Part shown: in pieces, positions 21,487 to 29,221 of the stretch
Layout of the letters: each line of letters opens with the position of its first letter
Numbering within the stretch: the stretch's first letter is position 1
Origin: JBDRGD01 sp043818095
GTDB taxonomy: Bacteria; Chloroflexota; Dehalococcoidia; Dehalococcoidales; RBG-16-60-22
DNA: 29,847 nucleotides
Assembly (NCBI GenBank): GCA_043818095.1
Contig: JBDRGD010000073.1
Coordinates: 1 to 29,847 of the forward strand
Direction: 5' to 3'
Program-made: the position numbers and the translations under genes
Notes under the pieces: model-generated
What the model saw: only the letters and a program-made list of their open reading frames with translations
What the model was told of the DNA's origin: nothing
Database searches by the model: none

Positions 21487-22557
21487 ATGATAATCATGAA
21501 AGCCGAAGCCACCAAAGAGGAAGTCGAGAACGTCGTCCGGGAAATCCGGAAGGCCGGCCTGAAAGCGGATGTCTCCGTGGGGGAGTTCCGCACCATCATC
21601 GGACTTATCGGTGATGAGACCAGGGTCTCCTTCTCCCGCCTCGCCCTGTTGCCGGGGGTAAAGGAAGCCCGCATGGTGGAGTCCCCCTACAAACTTATCA
21701 GCAAGGAATACGGCAAGCGGTTCGCCGAGGAGTCCGGCGAGTCCCGTGTCGTCAAGGTGGGCAATACCAGCATCGGCAACGGCGGCCTGGTCTTCATCGC
21801 CGGACCCTGCGCGGTGGAAAGCCGGCAGCAGGTCATGAAAATCGCCGAGGGCATCAAAAAGGCCGGCGCCCAGATCTTACGGGGGGGCGTCTTCAAGCCG
21901 AGAAGCTCCGTCCACGCCTTCCAGGGGCTGGGCGCCAGCGGTCCGGAGAGTGCCGAAGAAGCGCTGCACTGGCTCCGAGAAGCGGGCGACCGCTTTGAGA
22001 TGGCCGTGGTGACCGAGGTGCGCGGAGAGACCCAGGTGCCGCTGGTGGGCAAGTACGTGGACATGTTCCAGATCGGCACGCGCAATATGTACGACCAGGA
22101 CCTCATCACCGCCGTCGCCGCCCAGCATAAGCCCATCCTCTACAAGCGTCATTTCGGCGCCGGCATCGACGAGTTTCTCGGTTTCGCCGAATATATCGCC
22201 GCGGAGGGGAACAAGGACATCGTCCTCTGCGAGCGGGGAATACTGCCGCTGGGCAAGGGCAGAAACTACACCCGGTACACCTTCGACCTGGGCTCCATCC
22301 CCGCCATCCAAAAGGAGACATATCTGCCCGTGGTCGCCGACCCCTCCCACGCCACCGGGCGGCGCGACCTCATCTTCAATATGAGCTGTGCCGCCGTCGC
22401 GGCGGGGGCCTGCGGGCTGATGATTGAGAGCCACTACAATCCCGCGGAGGCGCTGGTGGACGGGCAGCAGATGATTACCCCGGATGAGTTGAAAGAAGTC
22501 ATTGATGCCTGCCAGCAGATTCGCCGGGTGCTTGCATCCCGGAAAGATAAGGGTTAA
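21487..22557 (+). CDS. aroF: 3-deoxy-7-phosphoheptulonate (DAHP) synthase with N-terminal regulatory domain
   Basis: The enzyme condenses phosphoenolpyruvate with erythrose-4-phosphate, the first step of the shikimate pathway. The 356 residues follow the Thermotoga-type layout. Residues 1-70 form a small ferredoxin-like (ACT-like) domain with RTIIGLIGDETRV, which in the Thermotoga enzyme mediates Tyr/Phe inhibition. The TIM barrel has FIAGPCAVES (103-112, with the metal-binding Cys108), RGGVFKPRSS (132-141), LCERG and ADPSHATGRRDL. The ATG at 21487 lies five bases after AGGGGG; an ATG at 21496 is possible but too far from that site. It is the first structural gene behind the attenuator, so feedback could act on both transcription and enzyme. 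Confidence 0.95.
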   Translation: MIIMKAEATKEEVENVVREIRKAGLKADVSVGEFRTIIGLIGDETRVSFSRLALLPGVKEARMVESPYKLISKEYGKRFAEESGESRVVKVGNTSIGNGGLVFIAGPCAVESRQQVMKIAEGIKKAGAQILRGGVFKPRSSVHAFQGLGASGPESAEEALHWLREAGDRFEMAVVTEVRGETQVPLVGKYVDMFQIGTRNMYDQDLITAVAAQHKPILYKRHFGAGIDEFLGFAEYIAAEGNKDIVLCERGILPLGKGRNYTRYTFDLGSIPAIQKETYLPVVADPSHATGRRDLIFNMSCAAVAAGACGLMIESHYNPAEALVDGQQMITPDELKEVIDACQQIRRVLASRKDKG

Positions 22558-22568
22558 ACTGCGGGCAA

Positions 22569-23648
22569 ATGCAACAGGTCAGGGTATCCCTCGGGAAGAA
22601 AAGTTACGATATCCGCATCGGGCACGGGGCGCTCGCCAGCGCTGACGGCTGGCTGCGGGAGCTGGGCTTTAGCGGCAGGCTGGTCATCATCACCGACGAC
22701 ACCGTCCGCAAACTTTACGGCGACCGGCTGACGGCGGACCTGAAGTCCGCCGGGCGGGAGGTGACGCTGCTTTCCGTGCCCGCGGGAGAAGCGCAGAAGT
22801 CCCTGGACACCGCCGGGGGGCTTTACCGGCAGCTCGTTGAGGCGCGCGCGGAGAGGCAGACGCCGGTCCTCGCCCTGGGAGGCGGGGTCATCGGGGACAT
22901 GGCCGGGTTCGTGGCCGCCACCTACCAGCGCGGCGTCCCCCTTGTCCAGGTACCCACCACCCTGCTGGCGCAGGTGGACAGCAGCATCGGCGGCAAGGTG
23001 GCGGTGGACGTCGGGCAGCTGAAAAACATGGCCGGGACTTTTTATCAGCCCCGGCTGGTCATCACGGACACGGCGGTGCTGCGGACGCTCCCCCCCAACG
23101 AGCTCGCGAACGGGCTGGCGGAGGTGATTAAAAGCGCCGCCATCCGGGACGCGCCGTTTTTCCAATACCTGGAAGAGAACATGGCAAAAGCGAAAAAACT
23201 GGAGGAGCACGTTATCGAGCAGGTGGTCTTCCGCACCGCCGGCATCAAGGCGGCGGTCGTCAGCGAGGACGAGACCGATACCGGCTTACGCAACATCCTC
23301 AACTTCGGCCACACCGTCGGCCACGCCATCGAGGCGGTCTCCGGCTTCGCCGTCCCCCACGGCCACGCGATAGCCGTCGGCATGACTGCCGCCGCCCGTA
23401 TCTCCCGGCGCATGGGATTATTAAAAGAAGAAGAGGCTGAGCGACTGCTCTCGTTGATTGAAGCCGCCGGTCTGCCCAACAGCCTGCCCGGCATGGACGC
23501 GAAGGCGGTGCTGGCGGCGATGCAGCACGACAAGAAGGTCAGGGACGGAAAAATGCGTTTCGTCCTGCTCCGGTCCATCGGCGATGCGTTCGTCACCGCC
23601 GACGTCAGTCCGGAGATGGTGAAAGAGGTGCTTTCCGGTGAAGCGTAA
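22569..23648 (+). CDS. aroB: 3-dehydroquinate synthase
   Basis: AroB converts DAHP to 3-dehydroquinate using NAD+ and a divalent metal, the second shikimate step. The protein has 359 residues. The nucleotide-binding GGGVIGD (104-110) is followed by PTTLLAQVDSSIGGKVAVD. Metal ligands are predicted at Glu185 (LAEVIKSA), His248 (FGHTVGH) and His264 (PHGHAIAVGM). The ribosome-binding site is weak, and the gene starts 11 bases after the aroF stop. The 3' end overlaps aroD by 11 bases. Confidence 0.97.
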   Translation: MQQVRVSLGKKSYDIRIGHGALASADGWLRELGFSGRLVIITDDTVRKLYGDRLTADLKSAGREVTLLSVPAGEAQKSLDTAGGLYRQLVEARAERQTPVLALGGGVIGDMAGFVAATYQRGVPLVQVPTTLLAQVDSSIGGKVAVDVGQLKNMAGTFYQPRLVITDTAVLRTLPPNELANGLAEVIKSAAIRDAPFFQYLEENMAKAKKLEEHVIEQVVFRTAGIKAAVVSEDETDTGLRNILNFGHTVGHAIEAVSGFAVPHGHAIAVGMTAAARISRRMGLLKEEEAERLLSLIEAAGLPNSLPGMDAKAVLAAMQHDKKVRDGKMRFVLLRSIGDAFVTADVSPEMVKEVLSGEA

Positions 23649-24297
23649 ACCGCGCATCTGCGCCTCCATCACCACTGATGACCCCGAAGCCATCGCCGCG
23701 GTCGCCCCGCTCGTAGACCTCTTCGAGGTGCGCATCGACCTCCTCGGCGAGGGCTGGCGGGAGGTCGCCGGCGGGCTTTCAAAGCCGTGGATTGCCTGCA
23801 ATCGCTGCGCTGACGAAGGCGGGCAGTGGGCGGGGACGGAGAAAGAGAGAATCGACCGGCTGTTAAAAGCCGCCGACCTCGGCGCCGATATTATCGATAT
23901 CGAGCTAGGCACGGAGGACCTGAAGGCTGCGGTAGCCGCCATCAAAGAAAAAAAGAAAGAGTGCCTGATTTCTTTCCACAGCCTGGTGGGGACGCCCTCC
24001 CCGGAAACGTTGCGGGACATCGTGCGGAGCCAGCTGGAAGCTCGCGCCGATATCGGCAAGGTGGTCACCACCGCCCAGGCCGTGGGCGATAATTTTACCA
24101 TGCTGCAGCTTCTCGGAGACTTCCCGGGAAAAAGAATCGTCGCCTTCGCCATGGGGGACCTGGGGCACATCAGCCGGGTCTTTTCCCCGCTGGCGGGGGC
24201 CGATTTCACCTACGCCGCGGTGCAGGAAGGCGGGGAGGCGGCGCCGGGACAGCTGACGGCGGCGGCACTCCACCGGCTTTACGGGATGCTCGATTAG
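23638..24297 (+). CDS. aroD: Type I 3-dehydroquinate dehydratase
   Basis: This enzyme dehydrates 3-dehydroquinate to 3-dehydroshikimate through a Schiff base, the third step. The 219 residues make a compact type I barrel. Family residues are in place: FEVRIDLL (Glu30, Arg32), IDIELG (Glu89), SFHSLVGTP (His114, general base) and IGKVVTTAQ (Lys141, Schiff-base lysine). Near the end, FTYAAVQEGGEAAPGQL forms the conserved loop. The start is GTG at 23638 inside the end of aroB. It is a little shorter than the E. coli enzyme (252) but lacks no catalytic residue. Confidence 0.95.
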   Translation: MKRKPRICASITTDDPEAIAAVAPLVDLFEVRIDLLGEGWREVAGGLSKPWIACNRCADEGGQWAGTEKERIDRLLKAADLGADIIDIELGTEDLKAAVAAIKEKKKECLISFHSLVGTPSPETLRDIVRSQLEARADIGKVVTTAQAVGDNFTMLQLLGDFPGKRIVAFAMGDLGHISRVFSPLAGADFTYAAVQEGGEAAPGQLTAAALHRLYGMLD

Positions 24298-24298
24298 A

Positions 24299-25174
24299 AT
24301 GGATACGCAGGATATCACGGGAAAAACTATCATCTGCGGTGTTATCGGCGACCCCATCGGGCACACGCTGTCGCCGGTGATGCATAATGCCGCTTTCCGG
24401 GAGATGGGCATCGACGGCATCTATCTCCCCTTCCGGGTGACCCGGGAAGCCCTGAAAGAGGCCATCAAGGGGATGCGCGCCCTTAACCTCCGGGGGCTGA
24501 ACGTGACCATCCCCCACAAGGAAGCCGTCATTCCCCTCCTCGACCGGCTCGACCCCGCCGCGGAGAGCATCGGCGCGGTCAATACCATCGTCAATGACGC
24601 CGGCAGACTCGTCGGCTACAATACCGACGCCGACGGTTTTTACCAGGCGCTCCTGGAGTCCGGGACGGCGCCGCGGGACAAAAACGCGGTGCTGCTGGGC
24701 GCGGGGGGCGCCGCGCGGGCCATCGGCTTTATCCTCGCTCGCGAGGGCGCGCACCTGACCCTGGTCAACCGGAGCCAGGAACGCGCCCGGGAACTGGCGC
24801 GCTGGCTCAAGCCCGTAGCGGGCAGGCCGGTAAAGACGCTCGCGTTGAACAATATTGACCTCGCGGCGGCGCTGCTCGGCGCCGACCTCCTGGTCAACGC
24901 CACCAGCGTGGGCATGGCGCCCCACGGCGAGAAAACACCCGTTCCCGCGGAGCTGCTGAAGACCGGGCTGGCGGTCTTCGATACCGTTTACCGTCCCCGG
25001 CAGACGCGGCTCCTACGGGAGGCGATGGTGGGAGGGGCGGCGGCCACCGGCGGCATCGAGATGCTCATCTGGCAGGGGGCGCTGTCGTTCGCGCTCTGGA
25101 CCGGGCAGAAAGCCCCCCTGGAGATGATGCGGGCAGCGGCGCTAAAGGCACAGGAACAGGAAGATGAAAAGTAA
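24299..25174 (+). CDS. aroE: Shikimate dehydrogenase (NADP+)
   Basis: AroE reduces 3-dehydroshikimate to shikimate, the fourth step. It has 291 residues. The substrate site has GHTLSPVMHN (21-30) and NVTIPHK with catalytic Lys74; Asp110 in YNTDADGF is the partner. The Rossmann motif GAGGAAR is at 134-140, and NRSQERAR follows at the position that usually selects NADP. Later NATSVGM and the end GGIEMLIWQGALSF fit the family. It begins one base after the aroD stop and overlaps aroK by 11 bases. Confidence 0.97.
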   Translation: MDTQDITGKTIICGVIGDPIGHTLSPVMHNAAFREMGIDGIYLPFRVTREALKEAIKGMRALNLRGLNVTIPHKEAVIPLLDRLDPAAESIGAVNTIVNDAGRLVGYNTDADGFYQALLESGTAPRDKNAVLLGAGGAARAIGFILAREGAHLTLVNRSQERARELARWLKPVAGRPVKTLALNNIDLAAALLGADLLVNATSVGMAPHGEKTPVPAELLKTGLAVFDTVYRPRQTRLLREAMVGGAAATGGIEMLIWQGALSFALWTGQKAPLEMMRAAALKAQEQEDEK

Positions 25175-25694
25175 TATCGCGCTCATCGGTTTCATGGGGA
25201 CGGGCAAGTCCGCCGTGGGCATGGCGCTGGCGAAAAAGCTGAAAAAGGACTTCATCGAGCTCGACCGCCTGATTGAGCAGCAGGTCGGCAAAAACATCAC
25301 GGAAATCTTCCGCAAGGACGGGGAGATTTACTTCCGGGCCATGGAAATCGAAGCCACCAAGGAGGTCGCCGGCCGGAAGAACGTGGTCATCGCCTGCGGC
25401 GGCGGCATCGTCCTCAACCAGATAAACGTGGAACGCCTCAGGGAGGAGGCGGTCATTGTCCTGCTCTCCGCCACCCCCGAGGCCATTCTCAAGCGCGCCT
25501 CCGCAGAACCGGGCAAAAGGCCGCTGCTGCAGAGCATCACCAAGCCTTCCCAGGTCCGTACCATGCTGGACCAGCGCCGTCCCTTCTACGAGCGCGCGGC
25601 GGACATCCGCATCGACACCACGGACCTTACCGTCGCGCAGGTGGTCGACAAAATCACCGGAGCCCTGGCGGAAAAGAATAAAGAAGAAGAATGA
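25164..25694 (+). CDS. aroK: Shikimate kinase
   Basis: AroK phosphorylates shikimate at O3 with ATP, the fifth step. The protein has 176 residues. Walker A is GFMGTGKS (9-16). The shikimate-binding residues Asp34 (ELDRLIE), Arg58 (YFRAMEIEA) and the glycine triplet in ACGGGIV are present; RPLL in the lid gives the family arginine. It overlaps aroE by 11 bases and aroA by 4 (ATGA). Confidence 0.96.
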   Translation: MKSNIALIGFMGTGKSAVGMALAKKLKKDFIELDRLIEQQVGKNITEIFRKDGEIYFRAMEIEATKEVAGRKNVVIACGGGIVLNQINVERLREEAVIVLLSATPEAILKRASAEPGKRPLLQSITKPSQVRTMLDQRRPFYERAADIRIDTTDLTVAQVVDKITGALAEKNKEEE

Positions 25695-26950
25695 ACGTCT
25701 CCCTGGCAAAAAGCGAAATCAGCGGCACCGTCCGTGCCCCTTCCTCCAAGAGCTACACCATCCGGGGGATGATGTGCGGCGCCCTCGCCCCCGGCACGAG
25801 CGATATCCGCCACCCCCTGCTCGCCGACGATACGGAGGCGGCGGCGGAGGTGCTGGGCAAAATCGGCGTGGCCGTGACGAAACAGGAGGATGTCTGGCAG
25901 GTCTGCGGCGGCTCTCTGCGCGCCCCCGCCGGGGAGCTTTTCTGCCGGGACTCCGCCGCCACCCTGCGCTTCCTGACCGCCCTCTGCGCCCTGGTCCCCG
26001 GGGAATGCCGTCTCACCGCCGGACCTTCCCTCGCCCGGCGCCCGGTAAAACCGCTGGTCACCGCCCTGCAGAAGCTGGGCGTCAAATGCTCCAGCGAGGG
26101 AGAATTTCCCCCCGTCACGGTAACCGGCGGGCGGCTGGAGGGGAACAGCACGGAGATAAGGGGAGACATCAGCTCCCAGTTTATCTCCGCCCTGCTTCTC
26201 ATCGCGCCCCGGGCCGCCCGGGGAATGAATATCCGCCTCACCACTCCCCTCGTTTCCCGGCCCTACCTCGAGATGACCCTGGACTGTATGCAGACGTTCG
26301 GGGTGAAAGTGACCGCCAGGGACGACGGCTTCACCGCGAAGCGGCAGGACTACCGGCCCGCGCGCTATGACGTGGAAGGCGACTGGTCGTCCGCGTCCTA
26401 CCTGCTGGCGCTGGGCGCTACCGGCGGCGAGGTCACCGTGACCAATCTCGAGCCCGCCAGCCGGCAGGGCGACCGCGTCCTGCTGGATTTTTTACAAGAG
26501 ATGGGCGCGCCGGTCAACGTAAACCGTCGCGAGGTAACGGTGCGGAACGCCGCCCTGCGCTCCCTGAAAGCGGACCTGAGCGACTGCATCGACCTGCTGC
26601 CGACGATGGCGGTTTTAGCGGCCGCCGCCGACGGCACCAGCGAGCTTACCGGCATCCGCCGCGCCCGCCTCAAGGAGTCGGACCGGGTCGCCGCCGTCGC
26701 GGAGGGCTTGAACCAACTGGGCATCCGCAACACCGTCGAGGAAGACCGCATGGTCATCACCGGCGGGCGCCCTCACCGCGGCAGCATCAGCTCATGGGGC
26801 GACCACCGTATCGCCATGGCCTTCAGCGTCCTGGGCGCCGCCTTCGGCGGGGTAACCGTCAAGGATGCCGAAAGCGTGGGCAAGACATTTCCCGATTTCT
26901 GGGCTATACTAGAGAAAATGGGAGGCAGGCTGACCCGCGATGAGCAATAG
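25691..26950 (+). CDS. aroA: 3-phosphoshikimate 1-carboxyvinyltransferase (EPSP synthase)
   Basis: AroA joins phosphoenolpyruvate to shikimate-3-phosphate, the sixth step and the glyphosate target. The 419 residues include APSSKSYTIR (Lys20), GDISSQFISALLL, VEGDWSSASYLLAL, SDCIDLLPTMAVLA, LKESDRVAAVAEGL and WGDHRIAMAF, covering the expected catalytic residues. The PEP/glyphosate loop, ELFLGNAGTAMR in E. coli, reads ELFCRDSAATLR here without gaps. Ala89 therefore replaces Gly96 and Ala90 replaces Thr97, while Arg93 matches Arg100. A small side chain at the Gly96 position is known to block glyphosate. It overlaps aroC by 11 bases. Confidence 0.96.
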   Translation: MNVSLAKSEISGTVRAPSSKSYTIRGMMCGALAPGTSDIRHPLLADDTEAAAEVLGKIGVAVTKQEDVWQVCGGSLRAPAGELFCRDSAATLRFLTALCALVPGECRLTAGPSLARRPVKPLVTALQKLGVKCSSEGEFPPVTVTGGRLEGNSTEIRGDISSQFISALLLIAPRAARGMNIRLTTPLVSRPYLEMTLDCMQTFGVKVTARDDGFTAKRQDYRPARYDVEGDWSSASYLLALGATGGEVTVTNLEPASRQGDRVLLDFLQEMGAPVNVNRREVTVRNAALRSLKADLSDCIDLLPTMAVLAAAADGTSELTGIRRARLKESDRVAAVAEGLNQLGIRNTVEEDRMVITGGRPHRGSISSWGDHRIAMAFSVLGAAFGGVTVKDAESVGKTFPDFWAILEKMGGRLTRDEQ

Positions 26951-28034
26951 TCTGGGAAAACTGTTCACCGTCACCAGCTTCGGGGAGAGCCACGGCGCGG
27001 TCGTGGGCGTCATCGTGGACGGCTGTCCCGCCGGGCTGCCCCTCACCGCGGCGGACATCCAGCCGGACATTGACCGCCGCCGCCCCGGCCTGACGCCGGG
27101 CAGCACTCCCCGCGCGGAAAAAGACCGGGTGGAAATCCTCTCCGGCACCTACCACGGCTTCACCACCGGCGCACCCGTCGCCATGCTCATCAGGAACGAA
27201 GACGCCGATTCCTCGGCTTACCTGAAAAACCAGCACCTGCTCCGACCGGGACACGCGGACTTTACCGCCCGGATGAAATACGGCGGCTTTAACGACCCGC
27301 GCGGCGGCGGACGCTTTTCCGGCAGGATTACCGCGGGCTTCGTCATGGCGGGCGCGCTCGCCCGGAAGCTGCTCGTCCTGCGGGACATCGAGGTGCTGGC
27401 GCACACCGTGGCCATCGGGGGCGTCGCGGCCAAACCGCCGTCGGACTTTACGGACATCAGGAAGCGGACGGAGAAAAGCCCCCTTTCCTGCGCCGACCCC
27501 GCCGCGGAGAAAGAGATGGCCCGGCTGATTGAGCGGGCGGCGGCGGAAAAGGACAGCCTCGGCGGCATCGTCGAGGGGATTGCCGTGAACCTGCCGCCGG
27601 AACTGGGCGAGCCCGTTTTCGACAACCTCGACGGCGAGCTGGCGAAAGCCCTTTTCGCCATCCCCGCGGTCAAGGGGGTGGAGTTCGGGTCGGGCTTCGC
27701 CGCCGCCCGGATGCGCGGCTCCGAGAATAACGACCCCTTTACGATTCAGAATGGAAAGATTGTCACCGCCAGCAACCACGCCGGCGGCATCCTCGGCGGC
27801 ATCAGCAACGGCATGCCGCTGGTGGTCCGGGTGGCAGTAAAACCCACCGCCTCCATCGCCCGCCCGCAGGAGACGGTAAATATCGCTGAGATGGCCCCGG
27901 CGGAAATCAGCGTCACCGGGCGGCATGACGTCTGCATCGTCCCCCGGGCAGTACCCGTGGTGGCGGCGATGCTGGCCATCACGCTCTGCGACCTGGCACT
28001 GAGGGCCGGAATAATCCCGAGGGTAGTCAAATGA
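26940..28034 (+). CDS. aroC: Chorismate synthase
   Basis: AroC eliminates phosphate from EPSP to give chorismate using reduced FMN, the seventh and last common step. It has 364 residues. The N-terminal signature TSFGESHGAVVGVIVDGCPAG, RPGHADFTARMKYG, GGGRFSGRITAG and the C-terminal VAVKPTASIARPQETV and TGRHDVCIVPRAVPV regions are all present. It starts inside aroA and ends in an ATGA overlap with pheA. Confidence 0.97.
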   Translation: MSNSLGKLFTVTSFGESHGAVVGVIVDGCPAGLPLTAADIQPDIDRRRPGLTPGSTPRAEKDRVEILSGTYHGFTTGAPVAMLIRNEDADSSAYLKNQHLLRPGHADFTARMKYGGFNDPRGGGRFSGRITAGFVMAGALARKLLVLRDIEVLAHTVAIGGVAAKPPSDFTDIRKRTEKSPLSCADPAAEKEMARLIERAAAEKDSLGGIVEGIAVNLPPELGEPVFDNLDGELAKALFAIPAVKGVEFGSGFAAARMRGSENNDPFTIQNGKIVTASNHAGGILGGISNGMPLVVRVAVKPTASIARPQETVNIAEMAPAEISVTGRHDVCIVPRAVPVVAAMLAITLCDLALRAGIIPRVVK

Positions 28035-29107
28035 GTCTGGAAGAACTGCGCCGCCAAATCGACGAGGTCGATACCAGGATAGCCGAACTGCTGGTGCAGC
28101 GGCTGCAGGTTGCCGGGGAAATCGGCAGGCAGAAGCAGAAAGGGAACCAGTTCATCGAGGACATCGAGCGGGAGCAGAAAGTCCTGGAGCACGTCAAGGA
28201 CATCGCCCGCCCGCACCATATCAACGAGGACGATATCGAGAAGGTCTACCGCCAGATAATGACCATCTCCAAGCACGTGCAGCAGGTGGACGTAGCTTTC
28301 CAGGGGGAACTCGGAGCGCACAGCGAGGAGGCGGCGTTCCGCTTCTTCGGCTCCCCCCTCAAGAGCCACCCCTGTGAGAGCTTCGAGGAGGTCTTCCGGG
28401 TTGTGGCGGTGCAGGAGACGCAGTTCGGCGTCGTGCCCATCGAGAACTCCCTGGAGGGCAGCATCAGCCGGGTCTACGACCTGCTCCTCGATTCCGCCCT
28501 GATGGTCTGCGGGGAAATCGAGCACCGCGTTATCCACTGCCTCATCGGCAGCCCGGAAGCGGGACTGGACACCATCAAGAAAGTCTATTCCCACCCCCAG
28601 GCGCTGGGACAGTCCCATAACTTTCTCCGCCATCTCAACGCGGAACTGGTGCCCGCCTACGATACCGCCGGCAGCGTCAAGATGGTCCAGGAGATGGGAC
28701 GGAAAGACGTGGCGGCGGTAGCCAGCGCCCGCGCGGCGGAAATCTACGGCATGAAAATCCTCGCCCGGGAAATCGAGGACAACCCCAACAACTACACGCG
28801 CTTCTTCATCCTGGCTAAGAAAGACACGCCGCCCACCGGCAACGACAAGACCTCCATCGTTTTCTCCGCCAAGGACCGCCCCGGGGCGCTCTACGAAAGT
28901 CTCAACGAGTTCGCCACGCGGAAAGTGAACCTGACCAAACTCGAGTCCCGCCCCACCCGCCAGAAGCCCTGGGAATACAACTTCTATCTCGACTTCTCCG
29001 GCCACCGCGAGGATAAGCCCTGCCGCGAGGCGCTGGCGGCCCTGGAAAAGACGTCAATTTTCGTCAAGGTGCTCGGCTCCTACCCGAAAGCACGGAGGCA
29101 GGGGTAA
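28031..29107 (+). CDS. pheA: Bifunctional chorismate mutase / prephenate dehydratase (P-protein)
   Basis: The protein turns chorismate into prephenate and then phenylpyruvate, the Phe branch. Residues 1 to about 85 form an AroQ-type mutase helix bundle (LRRQIDEVDTRIAELLVQR, FIEDIEREQ). Residues about 86-270 form the dehydratase, with FQGELGAHSEEAAFRFFG, VPIENSLEGSI and the catalytic-region motif NNYTRFFIL. The remainder is an ACT domain with PGALYESLNEFA and the ESRP motif that binds Phe. Length 358 fits the family. Its position immediately after aroC means prephenate is made within the operon. Confidence 0.96.
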   Translation: MSLEELRRQIDEVDTRIAELLVQRLQVAGEIGRQKQKGNQFIEDIEREQKVLEHVKDIARPHHINEDDIEKVYRQIMTISKHVQQVDVAFQGELGAHSEEAAFRFFGSPLKSHPCESFEEVFRVVAVQETQFGVVPIENSLEGSISRVYDLLLDSALMVCGEIEHRVIHCLIGSPEAGLDTIKKVYSHPQALGQSHNFLRHLNAELVPAYDTAGSVKMVQEMGRKDVAAVASARAAEIYGMKILAREIEDNPNNYTRFFILAKKDTPPTGNDKTSIVFSAKDRPGALYESLNEFATRKVNLTKLESRPTRQKPWEYNFYLDFSGHREDKPCREALAALEKTSIFVKVLGSYPKARRQG

Positions 29108-29109
29108 GA

Positions 29110-29220
29110 ATGCCGTTCCGTATCGGACCGCTGGAAATCATACTGGTCCTGGTCGTAATCACCGTCGTGCTGGTGCTCTTCAGGATACTGAAAAAGCCGC
29201 CGCAGGATGGGCAGGACTGA
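29110..29220 (+). CDS. 36-residue single-pass membrane microprotein, TatA-like N-terminus
   Basis: This small frame lies between pheA and tyrA; it starts two bases after the pheA stop, with GGAGGCAGGGG just upstream, and ends one base before the tyrA start. The sequence opens MPFRIGPLEIILVLVV, continues with further hydrophobic residues to about residue 26, and ends in a short charged tail (KKPPQDGQD). IGPLE followed by a hydrophobic helix resembles the start of TatA/TatE subunits, but the usual FG hinge and the KLPEL amphipathic helix are missing. It may be a cut-down TatA relative, a membrane anchor or a translation-coupling leader for tyrA. The tight packing favours a real gene; the function is unknown. 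Confidence 0.65.
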   Translation: MPFRIGPLEIILVLVVITVVLVLFRILKKPPQDGQD

Positions 29221-29221
29221 C

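Noticed and set aside
26904..27926. Long open frame on the - strand opposite aroC
   Set aside because: It covers a clearly recognised chorismate synthase, and its product is low-complexity Gly/Arg/Asp-rich.
27746..29005. 419-codon frame on the - strand opposite pheA
   Set aside because: It is a codon-bias shadow of pheA, which has intact mutase, dehydratase and ACT domains.
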